This document shows, piece after piece, positions 16,701 to 25,496 of a stretch of DNA of 37,976 nucleotides (the first letter of the stretch is position 1; each line of letters begins with the position of its first letter). This stretch comes from Acidobacteriota bacterium (GTDB taxonomy: Bacteria; Acidobacteriota; Vicinamibacteria; Fen-336): positions 1 through 37,976 of the forward strand of contig JAJDNV010000030.1 of assembly GCA_022340545.1 (NCBI GenBank). Reading direction: 5' to 3'. The translations under genes were made by a program, and so were the position numbers. The notes under the pieces are model-generated. The model did not search any database, was not told the DNA's origin, and saw only the letters and a program-made list of their open reading frames with translations.

Positions 16701-17450
16701 ATGCTGAGATATCTAGTGCCCGGGAGCACACGCCGAAGGCTCTTGGAGGTGCTCTGGCGTGACGAGGAGTCCGGCTCCGTCTCGGAGCTGGCGCGTCTGG
16801 CGGGACTGAGCTTCTCCGGTGCCCACCGGGAGCTGCAGGCGATGCTGCGGGCAGACCTGGTGCGGCAGACATCGCAGGGCGGCACCCCGGTGTATCGGGC
16901 CAACTCGGCGCACTCGGGGGCTCGGCTCCTGAGGGAGCTGGTCACCATGCCGACATCGGAGCCGGCGGCTGACGATGGGTCTGACGCTGAAGTGCGGGGA
17001 TGGCTGGTGGATCTCGGCGCGCTCCTCGACGCCCCCCGCCGGCCGGCCCCGTCCCCTGAGCGAGCGCTCGCCGCGGGGGCACGGCTCTCCCACCGGGACC
17101 CTTCAGTCGCCCGGATTCTCCCGGCCTTGGTCTGGAAGCTTCGCGATCGCCTCGATCCCGACCGCCTGGTCATCGAGGCGCGGCGCCAGGCGGAGAAGCA
17201 GGCCCTGGGCCTCTTCGTGGACCTGGCCGCGGAGTTGGGAGGAGACCCCTCTCTTCTTCGCTTGGCCGAGCGCCTCCGGGATCGCCGGATCCGCTCGACG
17301 AAGGACTTCTTCCACCGATCCCGATCGCCGTATGCCCGGCGCCTGGCCGAGCTGAATACGCCGGACGCCGCCAGGCGCTGGCACTACCGGCTCAACATGG
17401 GAATGGACAGCTTCGAGGCCAGCTTTCGGCGGCATGTGAGGGCCGCGTGA
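16701..17450 (+). CDS. Winged-HTH regulator, putative antitoxin of a nucleotidyltransferase pair
   Basis: The product is 249 residues. The N-terminal 80 residues form a winged helix: STRRRLLEVLW, SVSELARLAGLSFSGAHREL (recognition region) and LVRQTSQGGTPVYRAN (wing). This kind of domain is common next to minimal nucleotidyltransferases. The remaining residues (about 95-249) are mostly helical and charged (for example RLVIEARRQAEKQALGLFVD, STKDFFHRSRSPYARRL); I do not recognise a family for them. The stop overlaps the GTG of the next gene by 4 nt, implying coupling and near-equal synthesis. The operator-like repeat over its own -10 suggests autorepression. An antitoxin role is inferred from context. 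Confidence 0.7.
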   Translation: MLRYLVPGSTRRRLLEVLWRDEESGSVSELARLAGLSFSGAHRELQAMLRADLVRQTSQGGTPVYRANSAHSGARLLRELVTMPTSEPAADDGSDAEVRGWLVDLGALLDAPRRPAPSPERALAAGARLSHRDPSVARILPALVWKLRDRLDPDRLVIEARRQAEKQALGLFVDLAAELGGDPSLLRLAERLRDRRIRSTKDFFHRSRSPYARRLAELNTPDAARRWHYRLNMGMDSFEASFRRHVRAA

Positions 17451-18013
17451 AACGGTACTCGGCCCAGGAGCTGACGAGCTTCCTCCGGGCGCTCGACGAC
17501 GAGATCGAGGATCCTCTGGACGTCATCCTGATCGGTGGATCAGCGGCCGCCCTCGCCTACCAGGCCACTCGGACCACCTTGGACATCGACACCTGGAACG
17601 CCCCCTTTGAGGCTCTGGCGGAGGAAATCGACCGAGCACGCCGGCGGAGCGCGCTTCCAGTGCCGGTCGAGCACGCGGGCGTGGCTGGCGCCCCCTCCAA
17701 CTTCGAGACGAGACTCGAGCTCCTCGAGGTGCCTGGCGTCAGCAAGCTCCGGCTCCGCGTGCCCGAGAAGCACGATCTCGTCCTCATGAAGACGATCCGG
17801 GGATATGAGCACGACCTGGAGACCGCAAGGGAGATCCACCTCAAGCACGGTCTCGACCTCGAGGTGCTCGTCGAGCGATATCTGGAGGAGATGTCCCACG
17901 TAGTCGGGGATCGCCAGACGCTCGACCTGAAGTTCCTCGCCCTGGTCGAACGTCTCTTTGGCGAGTCTGCCCTGGCCCGGGCCGAAAGAGCCGTCGATCG
18001 ACGAGGCCGGTGA
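17447..18013 (+). CDS. DUF6036-like nucleotidyltransferase, putative toxin
   Basis: The product is 188 residues, starting at GTG 17447 inside the stop of the upstream gene (GTGA overlap). The nucleotidyltransferase-fold signature is visible: LIGGSAAALAYQATRTTLDIDT has the G-G-S turn followed by D-I-D, the metal-binding pair. LRLRVPEKHDLVLMKTIRGYEHDLE is the conserved lysine/arginine segment found in DUF6036 and AbiEii-like proteins, and the C-terminus is helical. Relatives act as toxins or RNA-modifying NTases with HTH or AbiEi-like partners. No Shine-Dalgarno is needed if translation is coupled. Toxin activity is inference; an ordinary NTase role is possible. Confidence 0.72.
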   Translation: MKRYSAQELTSFLRALDDEIEDPLDVILIGGSAAALAYQATRTTLDIDTWNAPFEALAEEIDRARRRSALPVPVEHAGVAGAPSNFETRLELLEVPGVSKLRLRVPEKHDLVLMKTIRGYEHDLETAREIHLKHGLDLEVLVERYLEEMSHVVGDRQTLDLKFLALVERLFGESALARAERAVDRRGR

Positions 18014-18029
18014 CCTCGCATCCCCCGAG

Positions 18030-18066
18030 CCCCCTACGTGGGGAGGGCTAGGGAGGGGGGTCAATG
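18030..18066 (+). repeat. 37-bp direct repeat, unit A, with G-quadruplex-type runs
   Basis: The unit begins CCCCCTACGTGGGG, continues AGGGCTAGGGAGGGGGG, and ends TCAATG. It differs from unit B (18161-18197) at one base. The four or more closely spaced G-runs fit the G3+N1-7 quadruplex pattern. It lies just after the nucleotidyltransferase stop. Confidence 0.8.
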
Positions 18067-18103
18067 CACGATCGCGGCTGACCATCAAGCCCAGAATCGC
18101 CCG

Positions 18104-18126
18104 CATGTCCCTTCCCTGGGGACATG
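18104..18126. other. Hairpin between the two direct repeats
   Basis: CATGTCCC and GGGACATG are 8-bp inverted arms around a 7-nt loop. There is no T-run after it, so it is not a typical intrinsic terminator. It sits between two direct repeats in the convergent gap between the nucleotidyltransferase and the sigma-54 activator gene. Confidence 0.5.
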
Positions 18127-18160
18127 TGGGTGTCCAAGGCCTGACTCCAAGCCTTTCCCT

Positions 18161-18197
18161 CCCCCTACGTGGGGAGGGTTAGGGAGGGGGGTCAATG
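18161..18197 (+). repeat. 37-bp direct repeat, unit B, with hairpin and G-quadruplex-type runs
   Basis: This unit is nearly identical to unit A. With the preceding CCCT it forms CCCTCCCC-CTACGT-GGGGAGGG (18157-18178), an 8-bp stem with a 6-nt loop, followed by more G-runs. It ends 14 nt before the stop of the minus-strand activator gene, so it lies in that gene's 3' region. Confidence 0.8.
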
Positions 18198-18211
18198 AAT
18201 GATCAGGGACT

Positions 18212-19743
<1,532 letters not shown>

Positions 19744-19744
<1 letters not shown>

Positions 19745-19798
19745 GTCGCGATTCTGACGGAAATGTCGATCTTCCTCCAATCGGCGACAGCGCTGTCG
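19744..19798. promoter_or_regulatory. Phased TGTCG boxes and a 14-bp palindrome at the activator gene start
   Basis: TGTCG occurs on the plus strand at 19744, 19764 and 19794, spaced 20 and 30 bp, so on one face of the helix. The last lies in the perfect palindrome CGACAGCGCTGTCG (19785-19798). On the minus strand, CAGAAT (19751-19756) is a -10-like site 6 nt before the ATG. This could be an operator set for autoregulation of the activator gene. Confidence 0.35.
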
Positions 19799-19856
19799 GA
19801 GCCTGTCACCACGTCCCCGTCGCCGAACGCGAGACCGAGATGCTGCTGGCGGCTGG

Positions 19857-20026
19857 TGGTACGTTACCGAAGTCGTGTTCATGAGATGGGCATGGAGGCG
19901 CGCAGGCGGCCGGGGCCCCCGACGAGGACGCAGCTGCGCTTCGAAGCTGGCGCGCCCGCAGACGGGGTGGCCGCCGAGCGCCCAACGCTTCAGAGAAGGC
20001 ACACGACTTCGGTGACAGGGTACTAG
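19857..20026. repeat. Dispersed inverted-repeat element, copy 3
   Basis: The element runs 19857-20022 (166 bp), starting TGGTACGTTACCGAAGTCG and ending CACGACTTCGGTGACAGGG next to CTAG (20023-20026). It has the same orientation as copy 1 and is nearly identical through the core. The right CTAG provides the stop of the minus-strand gene at 20023. The left flank has no CTAG. It fills most of the 278-nt gap upstream of the sigma-54 activator gene. Confidence 0.85.
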
Positions 20027-20817
20027 GGGCGAATCGCTTCCTGCACGTCCACCTCGAAGCGGCGGTAGTTGGAGTAGGTGGACGTCCGACGCCAGCGAAA
20101 GCGCCGGAAGAGGATGCGCCGCCCCTCGGCGTAGGTCTCGAGCCGTCGGGGCAGCCACACCCCGTCCTCCATATGTGTGAAGGCCATGGCGAAGGACAGC
20201 ATCGACACGGACGCGCCCAGCCCGAAGGCGAAGCGCAGCCCCGACGTGTTGCGGGCCTCGAGCCGCGCCACCGCGTGCTCGTCCTCGTCCACCCAGAGTC
20301 GCCCGGAGAGCCTCTGCAGCAGGTTGTCCCGCTTGAGATCGGCGTCTCCCGGGCGCGCCGCGAAGTCGAAGACGAGGCTGCATCGGCCCTCCCGCACCTC
20401 CCCGCCGCGGGCGGTGAAGTCGTAGCGCTCGAGGATCCGCGAGAGCCGCACTCCCGGTGTCTCGGTGACGGCTCGGCCCTGCCGGATGGCCGCCACCAGC
20501 TGCTCGACCCGCCGATCCTCGCGCTCGCGGTCTCGGCCGGCGAGCGCGCGGTTGTCGCGGGCGACGAGGCGACGCACCGGACGGCCCCGCACGTAGAACA
20601 CCTCGTACTGCCTGATCTCCCGCCGCTGGGCTCGTCCTTCCTTGTCGAGCCGCTCGCGAACATCGGTCACGTCGTAGGCGTAGCGGGAGAGCGCATCCTC
20701 GCCCCGGCGCTGCGCCCCGACAAGGCCGCGCACGAAGGCGTTGGCGTTCGCGGGGGGAGCCTCGGCCGGACAGGCCTCGCCCCCGAGCAGGAGCACGAGC
20801 GGGAGCGCCAGAGGCAA
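20023..20817 (-). CDS. Secreted protein of unknown function, possible LolA/LppX-like fold
   Basis: The product is 264 residues. The first 20 or so residues (MPLALPLVLLLGGEACPAEA) look like a short signal peptide. The rest has long beta-prone stretches, for example REIRQYEVFYVRGRPVRRLV, CSLVFDFAARPG, LSGRLWVDEDEHAVARLEA and DGVWLPRRLETYAEGRRIL. Alternating strands of this kind, with a 'rating of lipid-like' pattern (W-V-D-x-x-x-x-x-V-x-R-L), recall LolA/LppX-type sorting proteins, but I cannot assign the family. It starts at TTG 20815-20817, 6 nt after the stop of the GGDEF-PilZ gene, so the two are probably co-transcribed. Its stop TAG comes from the CTAG bordering repeat copy 3. Confidence 0.65.
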   Translation of the reverse strand: MPLALPLVLLLGGEACPAEAPPANANAFVRGLVGAQRRGEDALSRYAYDVTDVRERLDKEGRAQRREIRQYEVFYVRGRPVRRLVARDNRALAGRDREREDRRVEQLVAAIRQGRAVTETPGVRLSRILERYDFTARGGEVREGRCSLVFDFAARPGDADLKRDNLLQRLSGRLWVDEDEHAVARLEARNTSGLRFAFGLGASVSMLSFAMAFTHMEDGVWLPRRLETYAEGRRILFRRFRWRRTSTYSNYRRFEVDVQEAIRP

Positions 20818-20823
20818 GGAGCG

Positions 20824-22029
20824 TCAGGCCTTGGGGGACCGGGCGGCCTCCGGATCGACGGAGTCCATGAAGCGAACGCCGACGTCGAAGGCCGACTCCT
20901 CCTCGCCGGGCACGCGCTGGAGGTGCACGACCTCGCCGCGCAGCCCGACCGGCTCCGCGTCCGGGGCTTCGATGACGAGACTCACCGTGCTCCCCATCGG
21001 CACCTCCTGGCGGAGGCTCACGAGCAGGCCGCCCTCCGAGACGTTCTTGACGAGCACCGGCGCCGGCCCCTCGGAGGTCGACATCTTCACCCGTGGCGTG
21101 GCCGCGATGCGACGGTGTCGCCGCCGCTCGCCCTGTGCGAGCAGGACCTGGTTCTTCCCGGCGGCCTTGGCGCGGTAGAGCCCGGCGTCGGCCTGGACGA
21201 TGAGGTCGGCGGGGGTTCCCGCATCCTCGGGGAATATGGCCAGGCCCCCGGAGGCGGTGACCCTCGGGCGCTTCCGGCGAAACCGCTTCTCGATCCGGGT
21301 CCGGATGCGCTCGGCCACGACGAAGGCGCCGAGGCGGGCGGTGTCGGGCAGCAGGACCGCGAACTCCTCGCCCCCGTAGCGGGCGGCGATGTCGATCTCG
21401 CGCACCGAATCACGGACGATGGCCGCCGCCTTCATCAGAACGCGATCGCCCTCGACGTGTCCCCTCTGGTCGTTGACGTTCTTGAAATCGTCGAGGTCGA
21501 GGAGCAGCAGCGAGGCCCGGAGGCCGTGCCGCTTCGAGCGCAGCACCTCCTGGCGCAGGGCCTGAAGGAAGTAGGCGTGGTTGTAGAGCCCGGTCAAGCC
21601 GTCCGTCACCGCCGAGCGCGCCGTACGCTCGTAGATCGAGAGCTCGATCATCTTCGGGTTCTTGAGCTCGTGGCTCACGTTCACGAAGTAGTCGAGGATG
21701 GCGACCCGCAGACCGGGGTCGCGTCCCAGGCCCTGGCGCAGCCGCTCGAGGTGGGCGAGGATTCGCTTCCAGTGGCGAGCGGCGCGCGCCTCCGTAAAGT
21801 TAAGGTGAGTCAGGAGATAGAGGAGAGGCGAGTAGAGGGCGTCCGCCTTGCCCCTCTTCTTCTCGAACTCCTCGAGCAGCTTCTCCTCGCGGGCGGGACC
21901 CGCCTCGAGAAGCTCGAGCAGCGATTGCCGGAAGCTGAGAGATTCAGCGGGACTCTTCACAGCGCGCTCAGTGGGCCTCGGAGTTGCGACGGCTGCGAGA
22001 CTGTATGATAGCGACCCGCGGTTGTCCAT
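20824..22029 (-). CDS. Diguanylate cyclase with C-terminal PilZ domain
   Basis: The product is 401 residues. The N-terminal 135 residues are helical (SLLELLEAGPAREEKLLEEF, YLLTHLNFTEARAARHWKRI) and may be a sensor. The GGDEF domain follows: DGLTGLYNHAYFLQAL, LLLLDLDDFKNVNDQRGH and ARYGGEEFAVLLP (about 217). The A-site GGEEF is intact, and an I-site R-E-I-D sits five residues before it, so product feedback is expected. The PilZ domain (about 305-400) has RRRHRRIAATPR and NVSEGG, close to the R-x-x-x-R and D/N-x-S-x-x-G c-di-GMP-binding motifs. It should make and also bind c-di-GMP. The ATG at 22027-22029 lies only 21 bp from the divergent GTG; an alternative GTG start is at 21958-21960. Confidence 0.88.
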   Translation of the reverse strand: MDNRGSLSYSLAAVATPRPTERAVKSPAESLSFRQSLLELLEAGPAREEKLLEEFEKKRGKADALYSPLLYLLTHLNFTEARAARHWKRILAHLERLRQGLGRDPGLRVAILDYFVNVSHELKNPKMIELSIYERTARSAVTDGLTGLYNHAYFLQALRQEVLRSKRHGLRASLLLLDLDDFKNVNDQRGHVEGDRVLMKAAAIVRDSVREIDIAARYGGEEFAVLLPDTARLGAFVVAERIRTRIEKRFRRKRPRVTASGGLAIFPEDAGTPADLIVQADAGLYRAKAAGKNQVLLAQGERRRHRRIAATPRVKMSTSEGPAPVLVKNVSEGGLLVSLRQEVPMGSTVSLVIEAPDAEPVGLRGEVVHLQRVPGEEESAFDVGVRFMDSVDPEAARSPKA

Positions 22030-22050
22030 AGATACTTCGGGGGATTCATC

Positions 22051-22767
22051 GTGTTGCACGTGCCCGCGCTCACGTTGGCTGTTCTGGCGGCGGCATCGGC
22101 GCCGGGCTTGTACTTCGAGCAAACGACAATCGTGTACCAGGGCGGCGAGCCGGCGGGGCCGGGCGTTCGGACACGGGCGTGGCACGCCGGGCAGAGCATG
22201 CGCCTCGAGGCTGGTGACGCCCCGGGGGGTCCGGCGCTCGTCCTGCGCTTCGACCTCGACCGCGCCTTCCGCCTCGACCCGGCCCGCCGGGTCGTGGTCG
22301 AGCTGGACATGGACCGTCTGCGGGCGCGATCGCAGACCGACGCCGCCGTCGCCGCCGGGATGACCGGCGGAGGCGAGGAGGGCGCGGTGAGGTCGATACC
22401 GGTCGAGGGCTCGCGGACGATCGCCGGGTACGTCTGTCGGGGCTTCCGTCTCACCGGGCCCTCGATACAGATGGTGGTGTGGGTCGCGGAGACACTCCCC
22501 GTGGGGGTGGAGACCTTCGCCGCCTTCCTGGAATGGTCGGGGGCAAGCCGATCGCTGGGGGGCCTTCTCGAGGAGATCCGCGCGCTCCCCGGGTTCCCGC
22601 TCCAGACGCAGACCCGGGTCGAGGTCCAGGGCGGGGTGCGGGACACGGTCTCCACCGTGACCGCCATCCGAGTGGGGCCACAGCCGGCCGAGCTCTTCGA
22701 GGTCCCCCCAGGGTGGTCCGTCGAGGCATCGCCGGCGCTCAGCCCGGAGAACGGAGGTCCTGAATGA
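22051..22767 (+). CDS. Exported DUF4412-like protein
   Basis: The product is 238 residues, starting at GTG 22051. The first 18 residues (MLHVPALTLAVLAAASAP) are a signal peptide. The rest has strand-rich segments such as YFEQTTIVYQGG, AWHAGQSMRLEAG, VVVELDMDRL and TIAGYVCRGFRLTG, plus VVWVAETLPVGVETFAAFL; this order, with 'internal C-x-G-F/Y' and 'V-W-V-A-x-x-L-P-V', matches DUF4412-type periplasmic proteins. Function unknown. GGGGGAT lies about 7 nt before the start. TATGAT (22004-22009) upstream could serve as its -10 and would lie inside the divergent cyclase gene. It overlaps the next gene by 4 nt. Confidence 0.7.
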   Translation: MLHVPALTLAVLAAASAPGLYFEQTTIVYQGGEPAGPGVRTRAWHAGQSMRLEAGDAPGGPALVLRFDLDRAFRLDPARRVVVELDMDRLRARSQTDAAVAAGMTGGGEEGAVRSIPVEGSRTIAGYVCRGFRLTGPSIQMVVWVAETLPVGVETFAAFLEWSGASRSLGGLLEEIRALPGFPLQTQTRVEVQGGVRDTVSTVTAIRVGPQPAELFEVPPGWSVEASPALSPENGGPE

Positions 22768-23114
22768 GACTGATCCTGGCGATCGTCGGCAACGCGATTG
22801 CCCTCTGGGCCACCACGGTGGTGCCCGGCATCACGTTCACCGGCACCTGGCTCCAGCTCGCCCTGGCCGGGGCGATCTTTGGCCTGCTCAACCTGATCGT
22901 GCGGCCCCTGGCGCTGATCCTGTCGATTCCCGCCCTCATCCTGACGCTCGGGCTCTTCTACTTCGTCCTGAACGCGCTGCTGCTCTGGGGCTTCTCGCGG
23001 CTGCTGCCGGGCTACGCGGTCAGCGGCTTCTGGCCGGCCCTCGGCGGCAGCCTGGTCCTCATGGTAGTGAACTGGGTGCTCTCCGGCCTCTTCGGCAAGA
23101 CGAAGGACGACTGA
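22764..23114 (+). CDS. YvlD/phage-holin-4-2 family small membrane protein
   Basis: The product is 116 residues with four hydrophobic segments. [15 protein letters not shown] and [18 protein letters not shown] and [15 protein letters not shown] are the conserved blocks of the YvlD (Phage_holin_4_2) family, inner-membrane proteins of unknown role, sometimes linked to envelope stress. It starts at ATG 22764 in an ATGA overlap with the DUF4412-like gene. It ends with a charged tail, GKTKDD. Its stop is followed by repeat-derived DNA with a long inverted repeat before the convergent dehydrogenase gene. Confidence 0.9.
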   Translation: MRLILAIVGNAIALWATTVVPGITFTGTWLQLALAGAIFGLLNLIVRPLALILSIPALILTLGLFYFVLNALLLWGFSRLLPGYAVSGFWPALGGSLVLMVVNWVLSGLFGKTKDD

Positions 23115-23129
23115 GTCCAGGCTTGCCGG

Positions 23130-23213
23130 GGCCGCGGCGGACACCCGCCTGCGGTCCTCGCGCGGGCCAGGAATGGACGCTGCGGTCCTCGTCGGGTCCC
23201 GTCCGCCGCGGCC
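23130..23213. repeat. Degenerate relative of the dispersed repeat with perfect 13-bp inverted repeat
   Basis: GGCCGCGGCGGAC (23130-23142) and GTCCGCCGCGGCC (23201-23213) are perfect 13-bp inverted arms. Inside are CACCCGCCTGCGG and GCGGTCCTCGTCGGGTCCC, which match the cores of the copies at 351-429 and 12503-12668. The CTAG ends and outer inverted repeats are absent. It lies between two convergent genes (stops at 23114 and 23253) and could act as a bidirectional terminator-like structure. Confidence 0.55.
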
Positions 23214-23252
23214 ATGGACGCTCGGGGCTCAGTCGTCCTCCGTGCCTCCGGG

Positions 23253-24254
23253 TCAGACTCTGGCGGCGATCGCCTCCGCGATCTCCGTCGTGCCCGCCTG
23301 CCCGCCCAGGTCCCGCGTCAGCGTCTTCCCTTCCCGCAGCACCGCGTTCACCGCCGCTCGCACGCGCTTGGCCGCCTTCTTCTCCCCGAGGTGCTCGAGC
23401 ATCATCGCCGACGAGAGGATGAGGGCCACCGGGTTGGCGAGGTTCTTACCGGCGATGTCGGGGGCGCTTCCGTGGACCGCCTCGAAGACCGCCTCTTCGT
23501 CGCCGACGTTCGCCCCCGGGGCCAGACCCAGGCCCCCCACGAAGCCGGCGCAGAGATCCGAGACGATGTCACCGTAGAGGTTCTCGAGCAGCAGCGTGTC
23601 GAAGCGGCTGGGATCGAGGACGAGCTGCATGCAGGCGTTGTCGATGATGATTTCGTCGTACTCGATCTGCGAGTACTCGTTCGCGACGTTCCGGCAGCAG
23701 TCGAGGAAGAGACCGTCCGAGAGCTTCATGATGTTCGCCTTGTGGACCGCGGTGACGCGCTTTCGACCGTGGGTCAAGGCGTACTCGAAGGCGAAGAGGG
23801 CGATGCGGGTGGATGCCCGCTCGGTGATGATCTTGAGCGACTCGACGACGCCGGGCACCACCACGTGCTCGAGCCCGCTGTAGAGATCCTCGGTGTTCTC
23901 GCGCACCACCACGACGTTGACGTGCTCGTAGCGGGTGTTCACCCCGGGGAGAGTGCGCAGCGGCCGCAGGTTGGCGTAGAGGTCGAGCGCCTTCCGGAGG
24001 GCCACGTTCACGGAGCGGTGTCCGGTCCCCACCGGCGTCTCGGTGGGCCCCTTGAGCGCCACCTTGTTGCGCCGGACCGACTCGAGAAGCCGCGGGGGCA
24101 GGGCGGTGCCGTGCTCGCCCACCGCGGACGCCCCGGCGACCTCGGTCTGCCAGTCGAGCTCGACGCCGGTGGCCGAGAGAACCCGCACCGCGGCCGCGGA
24201 GACCTCCGGCCCGATGCCGTCACCCGGGATGAGCGTGACGGTGTGGCGGCTCAT
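23253..24254 (-). CDS. Isocitrate/isopropylmalate dehydrogenase family, probable NAD-dependent isocitrate dehydrogenase
   Basis: The product is 333 residues. [12 protein letters not shown] is the family start. [20 protein letters not shown] and [10 protein letters not shown] carry the substrate-binding S-x-N and arginines; [15 protein letters not shown] and [14 protein letters not shown] contain the catalytic Tyr and Lys; [15 protein letters not shown] has metal-binding Asp. [20 protein letters not shown] is typical of NAD-type isocitrate dehydrogenases: an Asp in the APDIAGK stretch favours NAD. It is a TCA-cycle enzyme in the cytoplasm. It begins 10 nt after the LOG-family gene on the same strand, with a GGAGAAGG upstream of the ATG. 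Isopropylmalate or tartrate activity is less likely but not excluded. Confidence 0.85.
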   Translation of the reverse strand: MSRHTVTLIPGDGIGPEVSAAAVRVLSATGVELDWQTEVAGASAVGEHGTALPPRLLESVRRNKVALKGPTETPVGTGHRSVNVALRKALDLYANLRPLRTLPGVNTRYEHVNVVVVRENTEDLYSGLEHVVVPGVVESLKIITERASTRIALFAFEYALTHGRKRVTAVHKANIMKLSDGLFLDCCRNVANEYSQIEYDEIIIDNACMQLVLDPSRFDTLLLENLYGDIVSDLCAGFVGGLGLAPGANVGDEEAVFEAVHGSAPDIAGKNLANPVALILSSAMMLEHLGEKKAAKRVRAAVNAVLREGKTLTRDLGGQAGTTEIAEAIAARV

Positions 24255-24264
24255 GGCCTTCTCC

Positions 24265-24918
24265 TCAGCGCACCGGTCCGGCGGCGATGAACGAGAGGAC
24301 CTCCTCGGTGCTCCGCGCCCGCTTCACGAGGTCCAGGTCCCCCGGGCTGATCTTTCCCTGCCGCAGCAGGGTGGACTCGAACCAGCCGAGGAGCCCTTCC
24401 CAATACTCGTCGTCCCCGGCCAGGATCACCGGGATGCGGGGCACCTTTCGCGTCTGGACCAGCGTGACCGACTCGAAGAGCTCGTCGAGGGTGCCAAAGC
24501 CCCCGGGCAGGATCACCACCGCCTTCGCGTATTTCACGAACATGACCTTCCGCACGAAGAAGTAGCGGAACGAGACGGTGTCGGTCAGGTAGTCGTTTGG
24601 CCTCTCCTCGCGCGGCAGCTCGATGCAGACGCCGATCGATCGGCCGCCCGCCTCGTACGCCCCCTTGCTCACCGCCTCCATGACGCCGGGCCCGCCGCCG
24701 GTGATGACGGCGTGCCCCGCCTCGGCGAGGGCGCGGCCGAGCTGCTCCCCCATCTGGTATTCGGGATCTTCACGGCGGGCGCGGGCGGACCCGAAGACCG
24801 TCACCGCCTTCGGGACCCGGGACAGGGCCTCGAAGCCGTCGACGAACTCCGCCATGATCCGAAAGATGCGCCAGGTGTCCTCGGTGGTGAAGTCCGCCCC
24901 GGCCTCTGGGTCCTGCAA
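24265..24918 (-). CDS. LOG family (TIGR00730) nucleotide phosphoribohydrolase-like protein
   Basis: The product is 217 residues. The Rossmann-like LOG fold is indicated by VTVFGSARARREDPEY, VITGGGPGVMEAVSKGAYEAG (the GGG-x-GxM-E motif) and VVILPGGFGTLDELFE (the PGGxGTxxE motif), the two catalytic elements. Relatives cleave nucleoside 5'-monophosphates to free base and ribose phosphate, including cytokinin nucleotides; the true role in bacteria is often unclear. The start is TTG 24916-24918 with AAGGAGAG upstream. It is first in a two-gene unit with the isocitrate dehydrogenase, and divergent from the ECF operon. Confidence 0.88.
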   Translation of the reverse strand: MQDPEAGADFTTEDTWRIFRIMAEFVDGFEALSRVPKAVTVFGSARARREDPEYQMGEQLGRALAEAGHAVITGGGPGVMEAVSKGAYEAGGRSIGVCIELPREERPNDYLTDTVSFRYFFVRKVMFVKYAKAVVILPGGFGTLDELFESVTLVQTRKVPRIPVILAGDDEYWEGLLGWFESTLLRQGKISPGDLDLVKRARSTEEVLSFIAAGPVR

Positions 24919-24983
24919 GCCTCTCTCCTTCAGTGAGTTGAGGATTATGCGCGAGGGGACGACTGGAAATCAAACGGCGGCCC

Positions 24984-25010
24984 GGAACCCCGGCCTCGCC
25001 TCGTGCGTTA
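24984..25010 (+). promoter_or_regulatory. ECF-type promoter of the sigma/anti-sigma operon
   Basis: GGAACC (24984-24989) and CGTTA (25006-25010) are 16 nt apart, the layout of ECF-group promoters (GGAAC near -35, CGTT near -10). Transcription would start about 25016, just before the GGAGG ribosome-binding site of the lipoprotein at 25033. It points to autoregulation by the sigma factor encoded in the same operon. Confidence 0.6.
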
Positions 25011-25032
25011 GGCAGGTGGAGGGGAGAGGAAC

Positions 25033-25416
25033 ATGAGGTTCGGCAGTCTTCTGGCGGTGATCGCGGCAATGACGTTCGGCGCCTGTTTCGTCGACATCAA
25101 GGACGTGTCGGACCCCGGTCCCGCGTTCGCGAAGGCCCGGGCCGAGGCCGCTCGCGTGGAGGGTCGCCCCGGGCCTCCCGACAGCCTGGAGATCCTCGTC
25201 TACGACCGGGGGGAAGGCCGGCTCGTGCGAGCCAGCCTCCCGATGTGGGTGGTCGAGAAGATGGATGACGAAGGGATCGACATCGACCTGGAGGACGACG
25301 CCGCGGAGCGCGTCCGATCTCACCTCAAGGTGAGCGATCTCGAGGAGGCCCCCCTCGGTCCCCTGGTCGAGGTCGACGAGGAGGACGGCGACCAGGTGCT
25401 CGTCTGGCTGAGGTAG
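25033..25416 (+). CDS. Small lipoprotein with the operon-wide C-terminal domain
   Basis: The product is 127 residues. Residues 1-18 end in a lipobox (MTFGAC; Cys18), so it should be a lipoprotein. The C-terminal 75 residues share a pattern with two later genes of the operon: SLEILVYDRGEG...VRASLPMWVVEKMDDE..., then ...GPLVEVDEEDGDQVLVWLR at the end. The shared features are an R/L-V strand, an LP-x-x-x-V helix start, an acidic turn and the closing V-x-V-W strand. I know a similar layout from the N-terminal part of LiaX/YvlB-type 'SHOCT-like' proteins, but this is only a resemblance. It has a strong GGAGG-rich site before the ATG and leads the ECF operon. Confidence 0.75.
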   Translation: MRFGSLLAVIAAMTFGACFVDIKDVSDPGPAFAKARAEAARVEGRPGPPDSLEILVYDRGEGRLVRASLPMWVVEKMDDEGIDIDLEDDAAERVRSHLKVSDLEEAPLGPLVEVDEEDGDQVLVWLR

Positions 25417-25496
25417 CCGGGCGAGCGGCGCCGTGGTCCAATGACCCGACAAAGGACGGAACGGGGCGGCCAGACGAGGAGAGGAGCCTTCGGGGC

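Noticed and set aside
18030-18197. CRISPR-like array
   Set aside because: There are only two direct repeats, the spacing is 94 nt, and no further units or cas genes are present.
25463-25490. A second GGAAC upstream of the sigma factor gene as an ECF promoter
   Set aside because: GGAACGGGGC is present but no CGTT-like -10 follows at 16-17 nt.
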